DNA of 64,000 nt from Haloglomus litoreum (GCF_029338515.1 NZ_CP119988.1:2666001-2730000), one strand, 5' to 3'; counted from the first letter of the stretch, positions 55,901 through 62,357 are shown. Program-made: numbers and translations. Notes: generated by a model not told the origin, from the letters alone.

Positions 55901-56842
55901 GTGAACGCGAGCCGCGCGGTGCCGGTCACGGTCGACGCGCGGGTCTCGAACGGGTCGGCCACCCGGCTCGGCGTGACGAGTACGCGGGCGAATCTCGCAG
56001 CCGGCCGGAACCAGCTGGCGGTGAACCTGTCGCTCCCGGACGACGCGAGGGGCATCAACGCCGTCGTCTACGACATCTACGCCGACGAGACGACACCGAT
56101 CCTGCTGGCGTCCGGGTCGGAGTACTTCGACGTCGACCGGGCGGCGACGACCCTCGCCCCCACGGCCGCGTTCGGGTACGAGCCGTCCGCGCCGGTCGCC
56201 GGCGACACCGTCGCCTTCGACGCCGGCGGATCGACCGACCCCGACGGCCGCCTCGTCGCGTACGCGTGGGACTTCGACGACGACGGCACCACCGACGCCA
56301 CCGGCCGGACACCGCCGTACGTCTTCGCCGCGGCGGGCGACTTCCCCGTCACGCTTACCGTCACCGACGACGACGGCCTGACGGACACCGCGACGAGGAC
56401 GATCACGGTTGCAGCCGCCCCCGGTTCGGGCGGCAGTGGCAGCAGCGGCAGCGGCAGCGGCAGCAGCGGCAGCAGCGGCAATGGTGGCGGCGGTTCCGGT
56501 GGCGACGACACCCCGACGCCGACGGCCACCCCGGCGCCCGTGACCCCGACACCCGTGACCGCCACTCCGGCGCCCGTGACGCCGGCGCCCGTGACCCCGA
56601 CGCCCGCGACGCCGACACTCACCCCGACGCCGGTGACCGCCACCCCGACGCCGGCGACGCAGACGGCGACGGCCACCACGACGCCCACGACTCGGACGCC
56701 GACACTCACCCCGACGCCGACACCGCTCCCGGATCCGACCGGAACGGGGACGCCAACCGACGCCGCCGGGCCGGGGTTCGGCGTGGCGGTTGCCGTGCTG
56801 GCCGCGCTCCTGTTCGCGCTGTACGCACGGCGCCGTCGCTGA
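43982..56842 (+). CDS. Giant surface protein: RHS shell, NosD beta-helices, PGF-CTERM anchor
   Basis: 4,286 residues in one open frame. Order by residue: signal segment (about 25-52); DUF6531-type start of an RHS/YD-repeat region (about 115-1095) with repeated YTYD/GR-x-T units; a Thr/Pro insertion (about 729-810) inside it; the RHS core YYNRMRYYDPETGRF ending in FTDPTGL (D1091-L1095). Then a Gly/Ala-rich domain with ten Cys (about 1099-1260, ending CDC...CKQC), a glutamine-amidotransferase-like domain (about 1290-1495), CARDB-like domains (about 1500-2190), two NosD/right-handed beta-helix blocks (about 2210-3240), more CARDB-like repeats, a PKD domain (about 4060-4145), Ser/Gly and Thr/Pro linkers, and GPGFG plus a helix and RRRR (4263-4286). 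Probably a huge archaeosortase-anchored glycoprotein at the cell surface. Adhesion, contact-dependent antagonism or polysaccharide processing are possible; none is shown. Confidence 0.88.
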   Translation: MSNRIPGRGGSVSEHGRAGGRDWHGTVSRLFVVVVAALLVTATLEPVVVVRAQSGSAVGGLGGASSADIDPPGAEGAPPDAGQPSVTGAVTDSLTQVAPDKRGNTGHEPWLYHLEGVVNAANGNLYVSAADAGTRARGGDIRLVRSYNSLRSGEYSPFGFGWTHNYAMRLVTRSDGTVVFLDGDGSAHTFTPSSGGSGYDAPPGVTARLRAAGAGFTLDRLDGRTLRFDEDGVLQSLEDRNGNRLTLSYTDGNLTSIADDSGKRLELTYTAGGYISSVTDPLGRTVAYTYRVGDLVSVTDPLGRVTEYDYYGNHKLAGETRPGGQRRSIHYYDGSDRVRCVSPEADCTESGVVFGYDGPNATATATSVVSGDQQVVTLDAQGSPVSITAGGESVTAVWNAERNPVELRNRTGTYTFEYDAYGNAVAVTGPNGTVRQGWTTVDTADRYVSLLTSHTDRRGRTTTYAYDDRGNRISETDPAGRTRTTRYDAQGNPVADTGFGGHTTMYTYDTHGFRTAVVDPVGRATNYTYDAVGRRLSETNDAGHSYSFEYDAADNLVRRTDPLGGVTRISYDIDGYMDEVTDATGRSFSPWRESAGVAGSFQRDAAGRAVAATTADGTISVSRTLAADRVERLVYDFGGLTSEIDYQYDTHGRVTGFFGPGGTTTYEYDALDRVTRLDGPSGEWGEFTYDGDGRLASAAYANGVTTNYTYTPAGEISQILTVGPARSTATATPTPTPTSTATPTPTPTSTATPTPTATSTATPTPTPTSTATPTPTPTSTATTTATATPTPTPTATATPTPTPTATPTPTVLVNRTYRYDGAGNLVERSDGGALTSYRYDARNRLLGVTYPSGKTINYTYDAVGNRLTRSVNGTVERYTYVAGNRLVRVGTTEYRYDDAGNLVEKRVDGEVTTYTYGAGGRLETVALPGGESVSYRYLPTGERISRTTASGTTYYAYVGSDVVAEYDDGGALVRRFTHAPGVDRPLVVEQAGTVAYHHQDARGDVLALTNETGAPVGSYEYSPYGASAAPPTATPYGFTGRSYDAATGLYYNRMRYYDPETGRFTRLDPIGVAGGANMYRYASNNPLRFTDPTGLLDWWNGGCSGSSVQPGAIDVTIAKQSSCSGGLSNGASGQDCDIEATVTDIGLFADAKVVSAGLDSTPLVTQGPACGAGLAGITFYCLGPQAAVEAAGGVTAGIGGCISQGGLASGFQGNAGVSIDGGVGAGLGLARVITIDSVDCDCVKTDLNPKYAGCKQCKDDDDPDRPPGGDHPDDNHDLSVDGYDRVYPGFEYDRGASVAVLDRGFVDEFTDFLAARDATAASVDVRTPAAELARYDVIVVPSGGLLGLHSLGSFEAKLDDYVADGGTLVVLPQQRGYEYDPVPGELAGYGWLEDQSCQYGSVGLTTYCAAVASVGSETATVNVDGYFTTWPDNATVFLSRTVNGQPAMLAYGHGEGRVLATTTYSDWAFGHHASTASGRALLWNVIRWSTSPHDIQTVQRGDRLSTTADVTSYVAVTADAVRVDFRDSAGTVVGSQTTRLPLAGFANTTVPVAYDVPETARLGIWELEYVLLNDSYGEVQHVRDIGRFAAGAFEDGSTGLFTSEDITFAVTSDAERYANGGNATFRITIRNAGATDETVTAWWSYPHNFGRVDNSRVMYGAPTTVPGERNSWLNETVTVPAGGERIITHEIPVYSFDRLWAQFYRGDRDSTEYLGRTSRGFFSFRPDVTTDVVLAAAEYRWGDTVDATVRLDGRSQVRTEIRAVGPESTLVFDDEAVSRLLENRTTVLNVSFVLPRNAPPGVYTVVAESYVGDRKVGFDSAGFTVPDSLTRTVPDLPASVENGSQVGFTVVNFGPRPSNTTLDVALRAPDGTVVWRDNASLALPADDRRSVTFPVETGPVTLGSYELVYTTTPEWESPVTRRYQLPSSWLPSVTFDRASAAARERVTATLTLTNDGRFGAPVPVTVQAPTAGYVDTTRLDVAPGAKTTVQHAFTLPADVTSGPVDVTVAVGPGGSVSRTFALPVPPSDLRLGLGGDGPHAAGDPVPVALTNVGGVDTDATCRFVVTGPRGVRVDERTTTVDLEATATVELSVALPAQAITGRYFLESTCEDAGTGETTTRTETFDVTGLDADLGLSTDRTVYDTGEDVTVTVTIDNRDGAIENGTLRLEITDPAVNASRSPLRATSQAVATTGFVPAVAPPAAPALAPPTTITGNVTVTNDTVWTDRDLVVDGFVVVESGGSLTLQNTTLRFAMATDLASGIEVRDGGTLRVLGGSEIGSTDRFDSVYFISKRGSTLELRDSTIRDVGRSTGSFVRNYGVIVSADDAIVENVTFRENNYALIIHNTTGVTVRNSRFGEFDNVDVRFSSGTVLEGNTFARSADVRFYYATDGVFADNLVEETTLEITQSTNVTARANTFSDDFGLGINLRDSDRNHIADNSFTSGAVYAFQSDNNRIVNNTATVVSREGFELLEAHNNVLQDNTVEGADDGIRIHRSTNTTLVGNRINGSVEAGVRFLEAVDVTMRDNVITNASLSVDRRFVGTRPLVNFVHDIDTSNTLDGRPVYYLVDWSDATVPTGGGVVYLVNASRVTVAGTTGESVNVVASRNVTVRDGLAEAGTYGVFVRESTGTTVTGMTVRNNVEGITIRNSDWTTLTANTLVDNTDYGIDVHGRFNTVNVGAEIRDNDVSGDNFVEASIHVQYIDGDVVVADNDAFRARDGGIHIESVPGVTVTDNRITEGQFGDGILITREPGATVRNNTVGGGVTGIELQAAGDGLVVGNTVNGSAYAIEVSNADNVTVRDNDVANTTQFALRFGSTTNTMVTGNVVQNSEGSGLYATEVSTFVLRDSEFIDVGFGRFSRVEPGIDIRGGSFGRRSDDVTVGNVTVVAEGTGITMREVDTGLFDGNDLADTALGFELRDSTGVVVRNHSLGTAGFDVVGSGLRYFAHDIDGTNTIAGRPVAYERDLTGTSVDGRGLGQVWLVNATDVTLVGGGAAVAAYSRNVTIDRVVATGLRDGVAIDTVVDATVTNTTVRDAEHGVYIYGSVGTTVENVTVTNATYGVLNDRQVGVSANNTTVVDSTFTDNRYGVFIADVGDDSVVATSLFTGNVYGVFVDNADDVTIRENEVAGNEYGIRLDRTQRTLVRRNLVTDSRVGMDIDNTRYLLAYDNYLDNPTGSNIAGFGQFEDRWNVTKTPGENIVGGPFLGGNFYHDYPGVDLDGDGLGDTELGSNGYYLGDFHPLVPPADRGALVWSANRTVDVPAGTVATVTVVVPGAVLTDGKLKLSGELTSTSTQTVAIEDPPFYVVDGDTLLTLESDARQYEPGDVVRISGVLENRGSVQQTYALSVTADGTTLVDESLVLGAGEQRSYTTEVTATGAGTVDLRATAGGLTIEDSVEVIVPDVSATLDVPDTVGRDPFVAAVDVTNEGRIDATVEVDLAGTTRTVTLTPNETVRVETTLTADEDTVVEATLTGDLVATLRQPVAFGEAATVTLAPASVYAAGPVEVPYTVSNTGSLPATFDTTFTVDGRTRTLSVYLSPGDATTGSVVFDLPAGNYTVDATSPLATASAPLRVAEPDQVALTAVAADEPANGNLSVNVTLRNVGPNEVDGGLRVDATVAATTVPFTLAPGETLDRVVTIDIPEGVAPGVRNVTAEAEVGGETLATATDTFAVLGPRLALESGPGVVTTGVGQGAQLNLTLVNTGSYEGSTTVAVTIPGIFEGSEQVWLAPGERRTVPVRFEVPPDLLAGRYPVEYSAAGTAGTTDLAVEGLEVSVDASLDAPLYTDGDTARLTIDVQNERPIAGALLSRVQYNGYDEVQTFDLAGGAATTLTFDIPVQPGTDRKALYSVYAASGRSLYLDGTYLYRADPNVSLYTDAQVYDVGDTVTISVDPTTSGPLDVYGPGFTWSGTVSGPRELSFTVPPLRSGSYNVVYTFANVTRSYPFDVDGYTALVQEAELDRGAYAPGDDLALALDVNASRAVPVTVDARVSNGSATRLGVTSTRANLAAGRNQLAVNLSLPDDARGINAVVYDIYADETTPILLASGSEYFDVDRAATTLAPTAAFGYEPSAPVAGDTVAFDAGGSTDPDGRLVAYAWDFDDDGTTDATGRTPPYVFAAAGDFPVTLTVTDDDGLTDTATRTITVAAAPGSGGSGSSGSGSGSSGSSGNGGGGSGGDDTPTPTATPAPVTPTPVTATPAPVTPAPVTPTPATPTLTPTPVTATPTPATQTATATTTPTTRTPTLTPTPTPLPDPTGTGTPTDAAGPGFGVAVAVLAALLFALYARRRR
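46171..46320 (+). repeat. 30-base tandem repeat coding the Thr/Pro insertion in the RHS region
   Basis: Five 30-base units, each encoding a ten-residue T/P/A/S unit. Units at 46261-46290 and 46291-46320 are identical, and units at 46171-46200 and 46201-46230 differ at one base, so recent duplication or conversion is likely. A degenerate Thr/Pro-coding stretch continues to about 46410. The period is a multiple of three, so copy-number change keeps the frame. Confidence 0.85.
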
Positions 56843-56914
56843 GGGCTTCGGTCGGACTTTTTCGATTCGCGTGACTACGTGGAGGGTTCCGGCGTGATTT
56901 TGCGAGTCGCGTGA

Positions 56915-57556
56915 CTACGCCGACGATTCGTCGTGAGCCAGTGCCGCCTCGACGGCCCCGACGAGGCGCTGCTCGCCGGTGTAGCCGACGTGGCGGAACG
57001 TCTCGGTGCCGTCGGCGGCGAGCACGATGATGGTCGGCAGTCGCGTCACGCGGAACTGCTGGGTCGCGGTCAGTGCCGGGTCGATGGCGACCGGCCAGCT
57101 CCCGCCGTGGGTCTCCCAGTACGCCACGACCCCGCGGTGGTCCGGCTCCTGGGTGATCGAGACCAGGAGGACGCTTCCGCCGTCGAACCGCCGCCTGACC
57201 GCCGCGAGGTTCGGCATCTCGGCCTCACAGGGTGGACACCAGGTCGCGAAGAAGTCGAGCAGCACCACCTTCCCGGGCGGGGCCACGTCGAGCGGGCCGC
57301 CGGGGGAGCCAGGGGCCGTGAGCGTCGGCAACGCGAGCCGGGACGCCGCCGGTGTCGGCGGCTCGGTCCCGTCCGGCGTCGCGGACGTCGCTCCGCTGGC
57401 GACCGGCGTCGCGGACCGCCCGGATGTTGCCGGGGTCGGGGTCGGGGTCGACTCCGCCGGCCGCGTCGCCTTCCCGGCACAGCCCGCCATCGCGACCGCT
57501 GCGAGCGCACCGGTCGTCGCGAGGAACCGGCGACGGCTGGGTCGAGCGGTCGTCAT
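56915..57556 (-). CDS. TlpA-like thioredoxin-fold Tat lipoprotein
   Basis: 213 residues. The N-terminus has a twin-arginine motif (SRRRFLAT) and a lipobox (AMAGCAG, Cys26), so it is exported folded and lipid-anchored outside the membrane. A Thr/Pro linker leads to a thioredoxin domain with FFATWCPPCEAEMPNL (redox-active CPPC) and the cis-Pro segment RLPTIIVL. TlpA/ResA-type proteins reduce or isomerise disulfides, often for cytochrome maturation. It is convergent with the giant RHS gene, whose Cys-rich domain could in principle be a client (inference). The start at 57556 is chosen; ATG at 57565 is an alternative. Confidence 0.88.
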   Translation of the reverse strand: MTTARPSRRRFLATTGALAAVAMAGCAGKATRPAESTPTPTPATSGRSATPVASGATSATPDGTEPPTPAASRLALPTLTAPGSPGGPLDVAPPGKVVLLDFFATWCPPCEAEMPNLAAVRRRFDGGSVLLVSITQEPDHRGVVAYWETHGGSWPVAIDPALTATQQFRVTRLPTIIVLAADGTETFRHVGYTGEQRLVGAVEAALAHDESSA

Positions 57557-57692
57557 AGATTCCATATATTTCGCCGCCGAGAGCTTGAATCTTCCTGCGA
57601 GGGAACTGTCTCTTGGGGCGGCCGAGCAGCAACCAGCCATCTGGACCGAGGGAACCCGGAACGAGTGACATCCGGCGACGGCGACGGCAGGT

Positions 57693-58289
57693 TCAGTCCG
57701 CGCTGGCCCCCTCGTCGTCGACGCCGGGCGCCTCCGACGGGTCGACGTCCTCGGGTTCGTCGGTCCCGCGACCCTTCAGCAGGCCGTCGGGCGTCTCGAC
57801 GTAGACGTCGTCGGCGAACCCCTCGATGGCGTTCTCGTACTCGGGGTCCTCCAGCTTCTCCGGCGTGGCCGGGGCCTCGGCCACGCCCGTCGGCGGCGTG
57901 AACTCGCCGAGCGGGTCGTCGATGGTGATGCCGTGCTCGGAGAAGAACGCCTCGTAGCGACGGTAGTGGTCCTCCAGTTCGTCGGCCGGGATCTCCATCA
58001 TCTCCGTCCAGCCGTGGTTGAAGAAGTCGAAGTTGGCCTGGATGTGCGTGATCTCCCGGGCCTCGGCCTCCGGGTAGCCCGCCTCCAGGGCCGCTACGTA
58101 GGTGTCCATCGTGGCGTCGAAGAAGTCATCCAGATGGAGCCGTCGGACCTCGTGGTTGGCCTCGTCGGTCTTGCCCAGGAAGATCTCCGTGTGCATATCC
58201 ACGAGTTTGTCGTTGACCCGTGGTCCGATGACGGGAGTCGTCAGGGCCTTCTTCGCCGCCCAGTGGCGCACGTTCTGACGGATCTTCAT
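57693..58289 (-). CDS. DUF6149 family protein
   Basis: 198 residues, soluble, no membrane segment. The N-terminal 130 residues (MKIRQNVRHWAAKKALTTPVIGPRVNDKLVDMHTEIFL..., HLDDFFDATMDTYVAALEAGYPEAEAREITHIQANFDFFNHGWTEMMEIP) are strongly conserved-looking and helical, and I recall them as the haloarchaeal DUF6149 family. The C-terminal 60 residues are acidic and variable. The start at 58289 is chosen over 58400 because the conserved part begins there. It is divergent from the FAD oxidoreductase gene. Function is unknown. Confidence 0.7.
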   Translation of the reverse strand: MKIRQNVRHWAAKKALTTPVIGPRVNDKLVDMHTEIFLGKTDEANHEVRRLHLDDFFDATMDTYVAALEAGYPEAEAREITHIQANFDFFNHGWTEMMEIPADELEDHYRRYEAFFSEHGITIDDPLGEFTPPTGVAEAPATPEKLEDPEYENAIEGFADDVYVETPDGLLKGRGTDEPEDVDPSEAPGVDDEGASAD

Positions 58290-58453
58290 ACCGGGAACGA
58301 GGGGCCGGAGACGCTTCAACCCCCCGACGCTCGCATCGACTGCCGGCTCGCCGGAGCGCCCGGGAGCGTCGGGCGCCGCGGAACTGTCACGTATCTTCAT
58401 CCGGAATCACGACGATGGCAACCCCTATTTGCCGGGCTTGCTAAGCCCCCGTT

Positions 58454-59701
58454 ATGACAACGTCGCACGTCATCATCGGCGACGGCATCGCGGGGTCGTC
58501 CGCCGCCGAGACCATCCGGGAGGAGGACCCGGACGCGGACGTGACGGTGATCACGGACGAGGGGGAGGCCCTCTACAACCGCATCCTCATCAAGGAGTTC
58601 GCGAAGGGCAAGCTCCCGGAGGCGCCGATCTCCATCCACGACGAGGGCTGGTACGAGGAGCGCGACATCGACCTCGAACTGAACACGTACGTCACGGACA
58701 TCGACACGGAGGCCCACGAACTCCACACCCACGAGAGCGGGACCTACGAGTACGACAAACTGCTCGTGGCGACGGGTGGCACGCCGACCCAGCTGCCGGT
58801 CGACAACAGTGACGCCGATGGCGTCCACCACTTCTGGACGTTCCAGGACGCGCGGGCCATCAAGGAACACGCCGAGGAGGCCGAGACGGGCATCGTCGTC
58901 GGCGCCGGCCTGCTGGGGATCGACCTCGCGGCAATCTGCGCCGCCCAGGACATCGAGGGGAAGTACCTGATGCGGGGTGACTGCTGGTGGCGCTACGCCC
59001 TCTCGCCCGAGGGCGCGGAGATCATCCACGACGCGCTCCGCGAGCGCGACGTCGAGCCGGTCTTCCAGTCCGGCGTCGACAAGTTCGAGGTGGACGACGA
59101 CGGCGTCGCCATCGGGGCGACCGACCCGAACGGCGACTTCTACGAGGGTGACTTCGTCGGCGTCGCCATCGGGCTGGACTTCAACACGGAGTTCCTCCGC
59201 GGGTCCGGGCTGGACCTCGACAACGGCGTCGTCGTCGACGAGTACATGCAGACGAACGTCGAGGACGTGTACGCCGCGGGGGACATCACGCAGTTCCACG
59301 ACCTCATCCTCGGCGAGCGCGCGCAGAACGGCGCCTGGGGCTCGGCCAAGGAGCAGGGGAGCATCGCCGCCCAGAACATGGTCGCCGACGAGGCCGCCGA
59401 GGAGTTCCGCTGGGTCTCCTCGTACTCCATCACGCACTTCGACTTCCCCTTCCTCTCCTTCGGTCACCCGACGCTGGGCGACGACTTCGTCGAGCGCAAG
59501 TACTCCGACACGGAGTGGCGGCGCGTCGCACTCAAGGACGGCAAGGTCATCGGCGGTGTCCTCATCGGCGACCTCGCCCCGCAGTCGAAGCTCAAACAGC
59601 TCGCACGCGAACAGCGCGACGTCTCCGGGCAGGAGGAGGTCCTGCTCGCGGAGACCATCGACCTCGACGAACTCGACACGCCCGCTGCCGAGGCGGAGTA
59701 A
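58454..59701 (+). CDS. FAD/NAD(P)-dependent oxidoreductase (NirB/rubredoxin reductase-like)
   Basis: 415 residues of the pyridine nucleotide-disulfide class I fold. FAD-binding GDGIAGSSAAE opens the protein (residues 9-19), a second dinucleotide motif VVGAGLLGIDLA lies near 152-163, and DVYAAGDITQF near 273 closes the FAD site. No CxxC redox pair is seen, so it is not a glutaredoxin- or thioredoxin-type reductase. It resembles NADH-dependent reductase domains acting on rubredoxin, ferredoxin or nitrite reductase. The electron acceptor is unknown. A CCTATTTGCC promoter-like stretch lies 25-30 bases upstream. Confidence 0.85.
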   Translation: MTTSHVIIGDGIAGSSAAETIREEDPDADVTVITDEGEALYNRILIKEFAKGKLPEAPISIHDEGWYEERDIDLELNTYVTDIDTEAHELHTHESGTYEYDKLLVATGGTPTQLPVDNSDADGVHHFWTFQDARAIKEHAEEAETGIVVGAGLLGIDLAAICAAQDIEGKYLMRGDCWWRYALSPEGAEIIHDALRERDVEPVFQSGVDKFEVDDDGVAIGATDPNGDFYEGDFVGVAIGLDFNTEFLRGSGLDLDNGVVVDEYMQTNVEDVYAAGDITQFHDLILGERAQNGAWGSAKEQGSIAAQNMVADEAAEEFRWVSSYSITHFDFPFLSFGHPTLGDDFVERKYSDTEWRRVALKDGKVIGGVLIGDLAPQSKLKQLAREQRDVSGQEEVLLAETIDLDELDTPAAEAE

Positions 59702-59809
59702 CGACCGCCGACCCCCGTCGCGGCGAGCCCATCGTGGCGACCCCACCACCCGCCGCCCGCGACCGCGTTCCAGTACCGTTTTATCCACGCGCCGGGGAGC
59801 CACAGGGAC

Positions 59810-60517
59810 GTGAAGGGACGCGAGTGGTACCAGTCCGACGACGTGGCCGACGCGTACGAGGACAAGCGGTTCTCGAACGGTGGCCGCCTCATCGACGACC
59901 GCGAGAAGGAGGCGGTACTGGACGCGCTCGGCCCCGTGGAGGGAAAGCACGTACTGGAGGTCGCCTGTGGCACCGGGCGCTTCACCTCGTTGCTGGCCGA
60001 CCACGGCGCCGACATCGTCGGGCTGGACATCTCCCCGGCGATGCTGAAGCAGGGGCGCGAGAAGGCCCAGGAGATCGGGGTCGACGACACGCTCGAGTAC
60101 ATGCGTGCCGACGCCGCCCGACTGCCGTTCCCGGACGACCATTTCGACGCGGTGCTGGCGATGCGCTTCTTCCATCTCGCGGACCGCCCCGCCTCCTTCC
60201 TCTCGGAGATGGCCCGCGTCTCCCGGAACCAGGTCTTCTTCGACACGTTCAAGCGGTTCTCCTTCCGCTCGATCTACAACTTCGCGCTCCCGATGGGGTC
60301 GCGCCTCTACTCGACCGCAGAGGTCGAGCGGCTGCTGCAGGGCGCCGGCCTCCAGCTCGAGCGCTCGGACCACGACTTCGTCCTCCCGTACGGCTTCTAC
60401 CGGCAGGTCCCCAGCGAGATCGCCGGGGCCTTCCGGGAGATCGACACGGCGCTGGTGCGGACGCCCATCGGTCGACAGCTCGCGTCGGTCTCCTACTGGG
60501 ACGCGCGGGTGTCGTGA
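59810..60517 (+). CDS. Class I SAM-dependent methyltransferase
   Basis: 235 residues; GTG start. The SAM-binding motif I is VLEVACGTGRFT (about 48-59), followed by VGLDISPAML (motif II) and RADAARLPFPDDHFDAVLAMRFFHL (motifs III-IV). The C-terminal part (RFSFRSIYNFALPMGSRLYSTAEVERLLQGAGL) has the usual lid. This UbiE/type-11 group methylates small molecules or lipids; the substrate cannot be assigned. A TTTTATCC TATA-like element about 30 bases upstream supports a leaderless start. Confidence 0.88.
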   Translation: MKGREWYQSDDVADAYEDKRFSNGGRLIDDREKEAVLDALGPVEGKHVLEVACGTGRFTSLLADHGADIVGLDISPAMLKQGREKAQEIGVDDTLEYMRADAARLPFPDDHFDAVLAMRFFHLADRPASFLSEMARVSRNQVFFDTFKRFSFRSIYNFALPMGSRLYSTAEVERLLQGAGLQLERSDHDFVLPYGFYRQVPSEIAGAFREIDTALVRTPIGRQLASVSYWDARVS

Positions 60518-60557
60518 GCCCGATGACTCCGGCGCCCGCCAGGGGCGGCGCGGCGGC

Positions 60558-60830
60558 TCACTCCCCGACCTTCAGGCCGTAGTAGCCCGGCTGCGAGTCG
60601 TGCTCGGGCTCGGCGAAGACGAACTGCTGCTGGTTGTAGACGAGCCAGGGGATGGCCCAGTCCAGCAGGACGTTCTCCGTCTCGACGTCGAGTTCCTCGT
60701 CGAGCGGCACCCCCTGCAGGAGCCGGGCGATCTCGTAGACGGTGTAGAGCCGGTTCGCGTCGAGCACCTCGTCGGGCTCGCGGAAGGCCAGGTCGCGCAG
60801 GTCGTCGAACGAGTCGCGGGGACGTGGCAT
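60558..60830 (-). CDS. DUF5827 family protein
   Basis: 90 residues, soluble and acidic. The whole length (FDDLRDLAFREPDEVLDANRLYTVYEIARLLQG, then VLLDWAIPWLVYN, ending GYYGLKV) matches a short haloarchaeal family I recall as DUF5827, of unknown function. The start at 60830 begins the conserved part; the longer frame upstream is spurious. It is convergent with the methyltransferase gene. Confidence 0.7.
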   Translation of the reverse strand: MPRPRDSFDDLRDLAFREPDEVLDANRLYTVYEIARLLQGVPLDEELDVETENVLLDWAIPWLVYNQQQFVFAEPEHDSQPGYYGLKVGE

Positions 60831-60898
60831 ACCCGGACGTGCGCGAGCACGGGGTAAACGGTTGCGGGTCGCCGGGGCCAGGAACGAAGCCCTGCACC

Positions 60899-61516
60899 TC
60901 ACCCGGAGAACGGCTCGAAGTCCCTGACCGCGAGGTCGACCGTGGGGCGGAGCGTCCCCTCCGGCGTCGCCTCCCCGAGGCGGGTGTTGTCCACGACGAA
61001 GTGGTGGGTCCCCGGACGAAGTGGCCTGTTCACCTCGGCCCGGCCGGGGGCCCCGACGACGGAGTGCCAGCCCGAGGCGTGCGGGCAGTCGGCGTGCCGG
61101 CCGTCGTCGTGGTCGTGGTCGGGGCCCGAGCGAGTGCCGAACCGGCACCCGCCGGCGGCCATGCCACCGTTCCCCCGGTCACCAGCCTCCGGGCCAGTCT
61201 CGTCGTCGGGGGCACCCCGGTCGTCGCCGCCCCAGCCACCGGCTCCGCGGACGACCCGTCGGTAGACGCCGAACTCCTCGGGGGGCGACTGTCCCCCGAA
61301 CAGCAGCACGTCGAAGGACCGGTCGGCGGCCACCTCGTACTGCAGGTTGAACTGCTTCCCGGGCCCGTCCAGTTGCAGCGGTTCGTGGAAGTACTCGCCG
61401 CTCGGGATTTCGAGGGTGGCAGAGACGCTATGCAATCTCTCCCGCTGGAACGTACAGCCCCCGAGCGCGGCCGCACCTCCTGACGCCAGCGCGCCGAGGA
61501 AGGTACGTCGATCCAT
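60899..61516 (-). CDS. Tat-exported lipoprotein of unknown function
   Basis: 205 residues. The N-terminus MDRRTFLGALASGGAAALGGC combines a twin-Arg motif with a lipobox (Cys21), so it is probably exported folded and lipidated. The mature domain begins with SVSATLEIPSGEYFHEPLQLDG, has a beta-sandwich look, and carries a Gly/Asp/His-rich insertion with two Cys (about residues 95-145). A final TLRPTVDLAVRDFEPF strand closes it. No family is recognised; the His-rich loop might bind metal. The gene lies between the DUF5827 and superoxide dismutase genes on the same strand. Confidence 0.7.
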   Translation of the reverse strand: MDRRTFLGALASGGAAALGGCTFQRERLHSVSATLEIPSGEYFHEPLQLDGPGKQFNLQYEVAADRSFDVLLFGGQSPPEEFGVYRRVVRGAGGWGGDDRGAPDDETGPEAGDRGNGGMAAGGCRFGTRSGPDHDHDDGRHADCPHASGWHSVVGAPGRAEVNRPLRPGTHHFVVDNTRLGEATPEGTLRPTVDLAVRDFEPFSG

Positions 61517-61703
61517 CACCGCACCGTTCGTCGTGGACGGGGTTGCATCGACAGCCGAACAGTTCGGTGGTTCTTGATGGCGCCAGCGCACCAGGCCGCC
61601 GAGGGCAGGCGAGGTTGCTGGTCGGGTCGGCAGCGCGGCCGCTGGGGGAGTGGTCGCGAAAGAAAGCGAAGGTGTGGGCCGTCGCAGCCGGATCGTCGCC
61701 GGC

Positions 61704-62315
61704 CTACTCGAACAGGTCGATGACCGTCTGGTACTGCTCCTCGCAGTACTCCCAGTCGACGTGGTCGAGGAAGCCCTCGATGAAGCTGCCACGGTCCGGG
61801 CCGTAGTCGTAGTAGTAGGAGTGCTCCCACACGTCAAGCGCGATGATGGGGTGACTGCCCCACAGCGCGCCCTGGTCGTGCTTGTCCACCACGACGTTCC
61901 GGAGCTGGTTGGCGACGGGGTCGTACACCGTCAGGGCCCAGCCGCCCGCGGCGCCCGCGGCGGCCTTGAACTCGCCCTTCCAGCCCTCGAACGAGCCGAA
62001 GTCCTCCTCGATGCGGTCCGCGAGGTCACCGGACGGCTCGCCGCCGCCGTTCGGCGACATGTTCTCCCAGAAGTGGTGGTGGAGGTAGTGTCCACTCCCG
62101 TTGTGGGTCACGCTCCGCATCGCGCTGCCCGAGGAGCCGAAGTCACCGCTGGAGCGGTTCTCGGCCAGCGTCTCCTCCGCGGAGTCGAGCCCGTTGACGT
62201 AGCCGTTGTGGTGCGTGTCGTGGTGCCACGTCAGCACCTGTTCGTCGAGGAACGGCTCCAGTGCGTCGTAATCGTACGGCAGGTCGGGAAGTTCGGGGTT
62301 GGAACGTTCGGGCAT
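61704..62315 (-). CDS. sod: Superoxide dismutase (Mn/Fe family)
   Basis: 203 residues with all four metal ligands: H31 (TWHHDTHH), H79 (HHHFWEN), D161 and H165 (LDVWEHSYYYDYG). GGWALTVYD and the DVWEH region match the usual Mn-containing haloarchaeal enzymes. It converts superoxide to oxygen and peroxide in the cytoplasm. A TATA-like GTTTAAC (minus strand, 62351-62357) is about 39 bases before the ATG, leaving a short leader. Confidence 0.95.
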   Translation of the reverse strand: MPERSNPELPDLPYDYDALEPFLDEQVLTWHHDTHHNGYVNGLDSAEETLAENRSSGDFGSSGSAMRSVTHNGSGHYLHHHFWENMSPNGGGEPSGDLADRIEEDFGSFEGWKGEFKAAAGAAGGWALTVYDPVANQLRNVVVDKHDQGALWGSHPIIALDVWEHSYYYDYGPDRGSFIEGFLDHVDWEYCEEQYQTVIDLFE

Positions 62316-62350
62316 GCTATATCACCAGTCGGGTACACTCTCGGCTCCGG

Positions 62351-62357
62351 GTTAAAC
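62351..62357 (-). promoter_or_regulatory. TATA-like promoter of sod
   Basis: GTTTAAC on the minus strand, the only AT-rich heptamer in this spacer, is about 39 bases from the sod start, suggesting a leader of roughly 12-15 bases. Confidence 0.4.

Noticed and set aside
57563..57575. AAATATATGG as TATA box of the TlpA-like gene
   Set aside because: It overlaps the possible start codons (57565, 57556), and the implied transcription start would fall inside the coding region, so the promoter must lie elsewhere.
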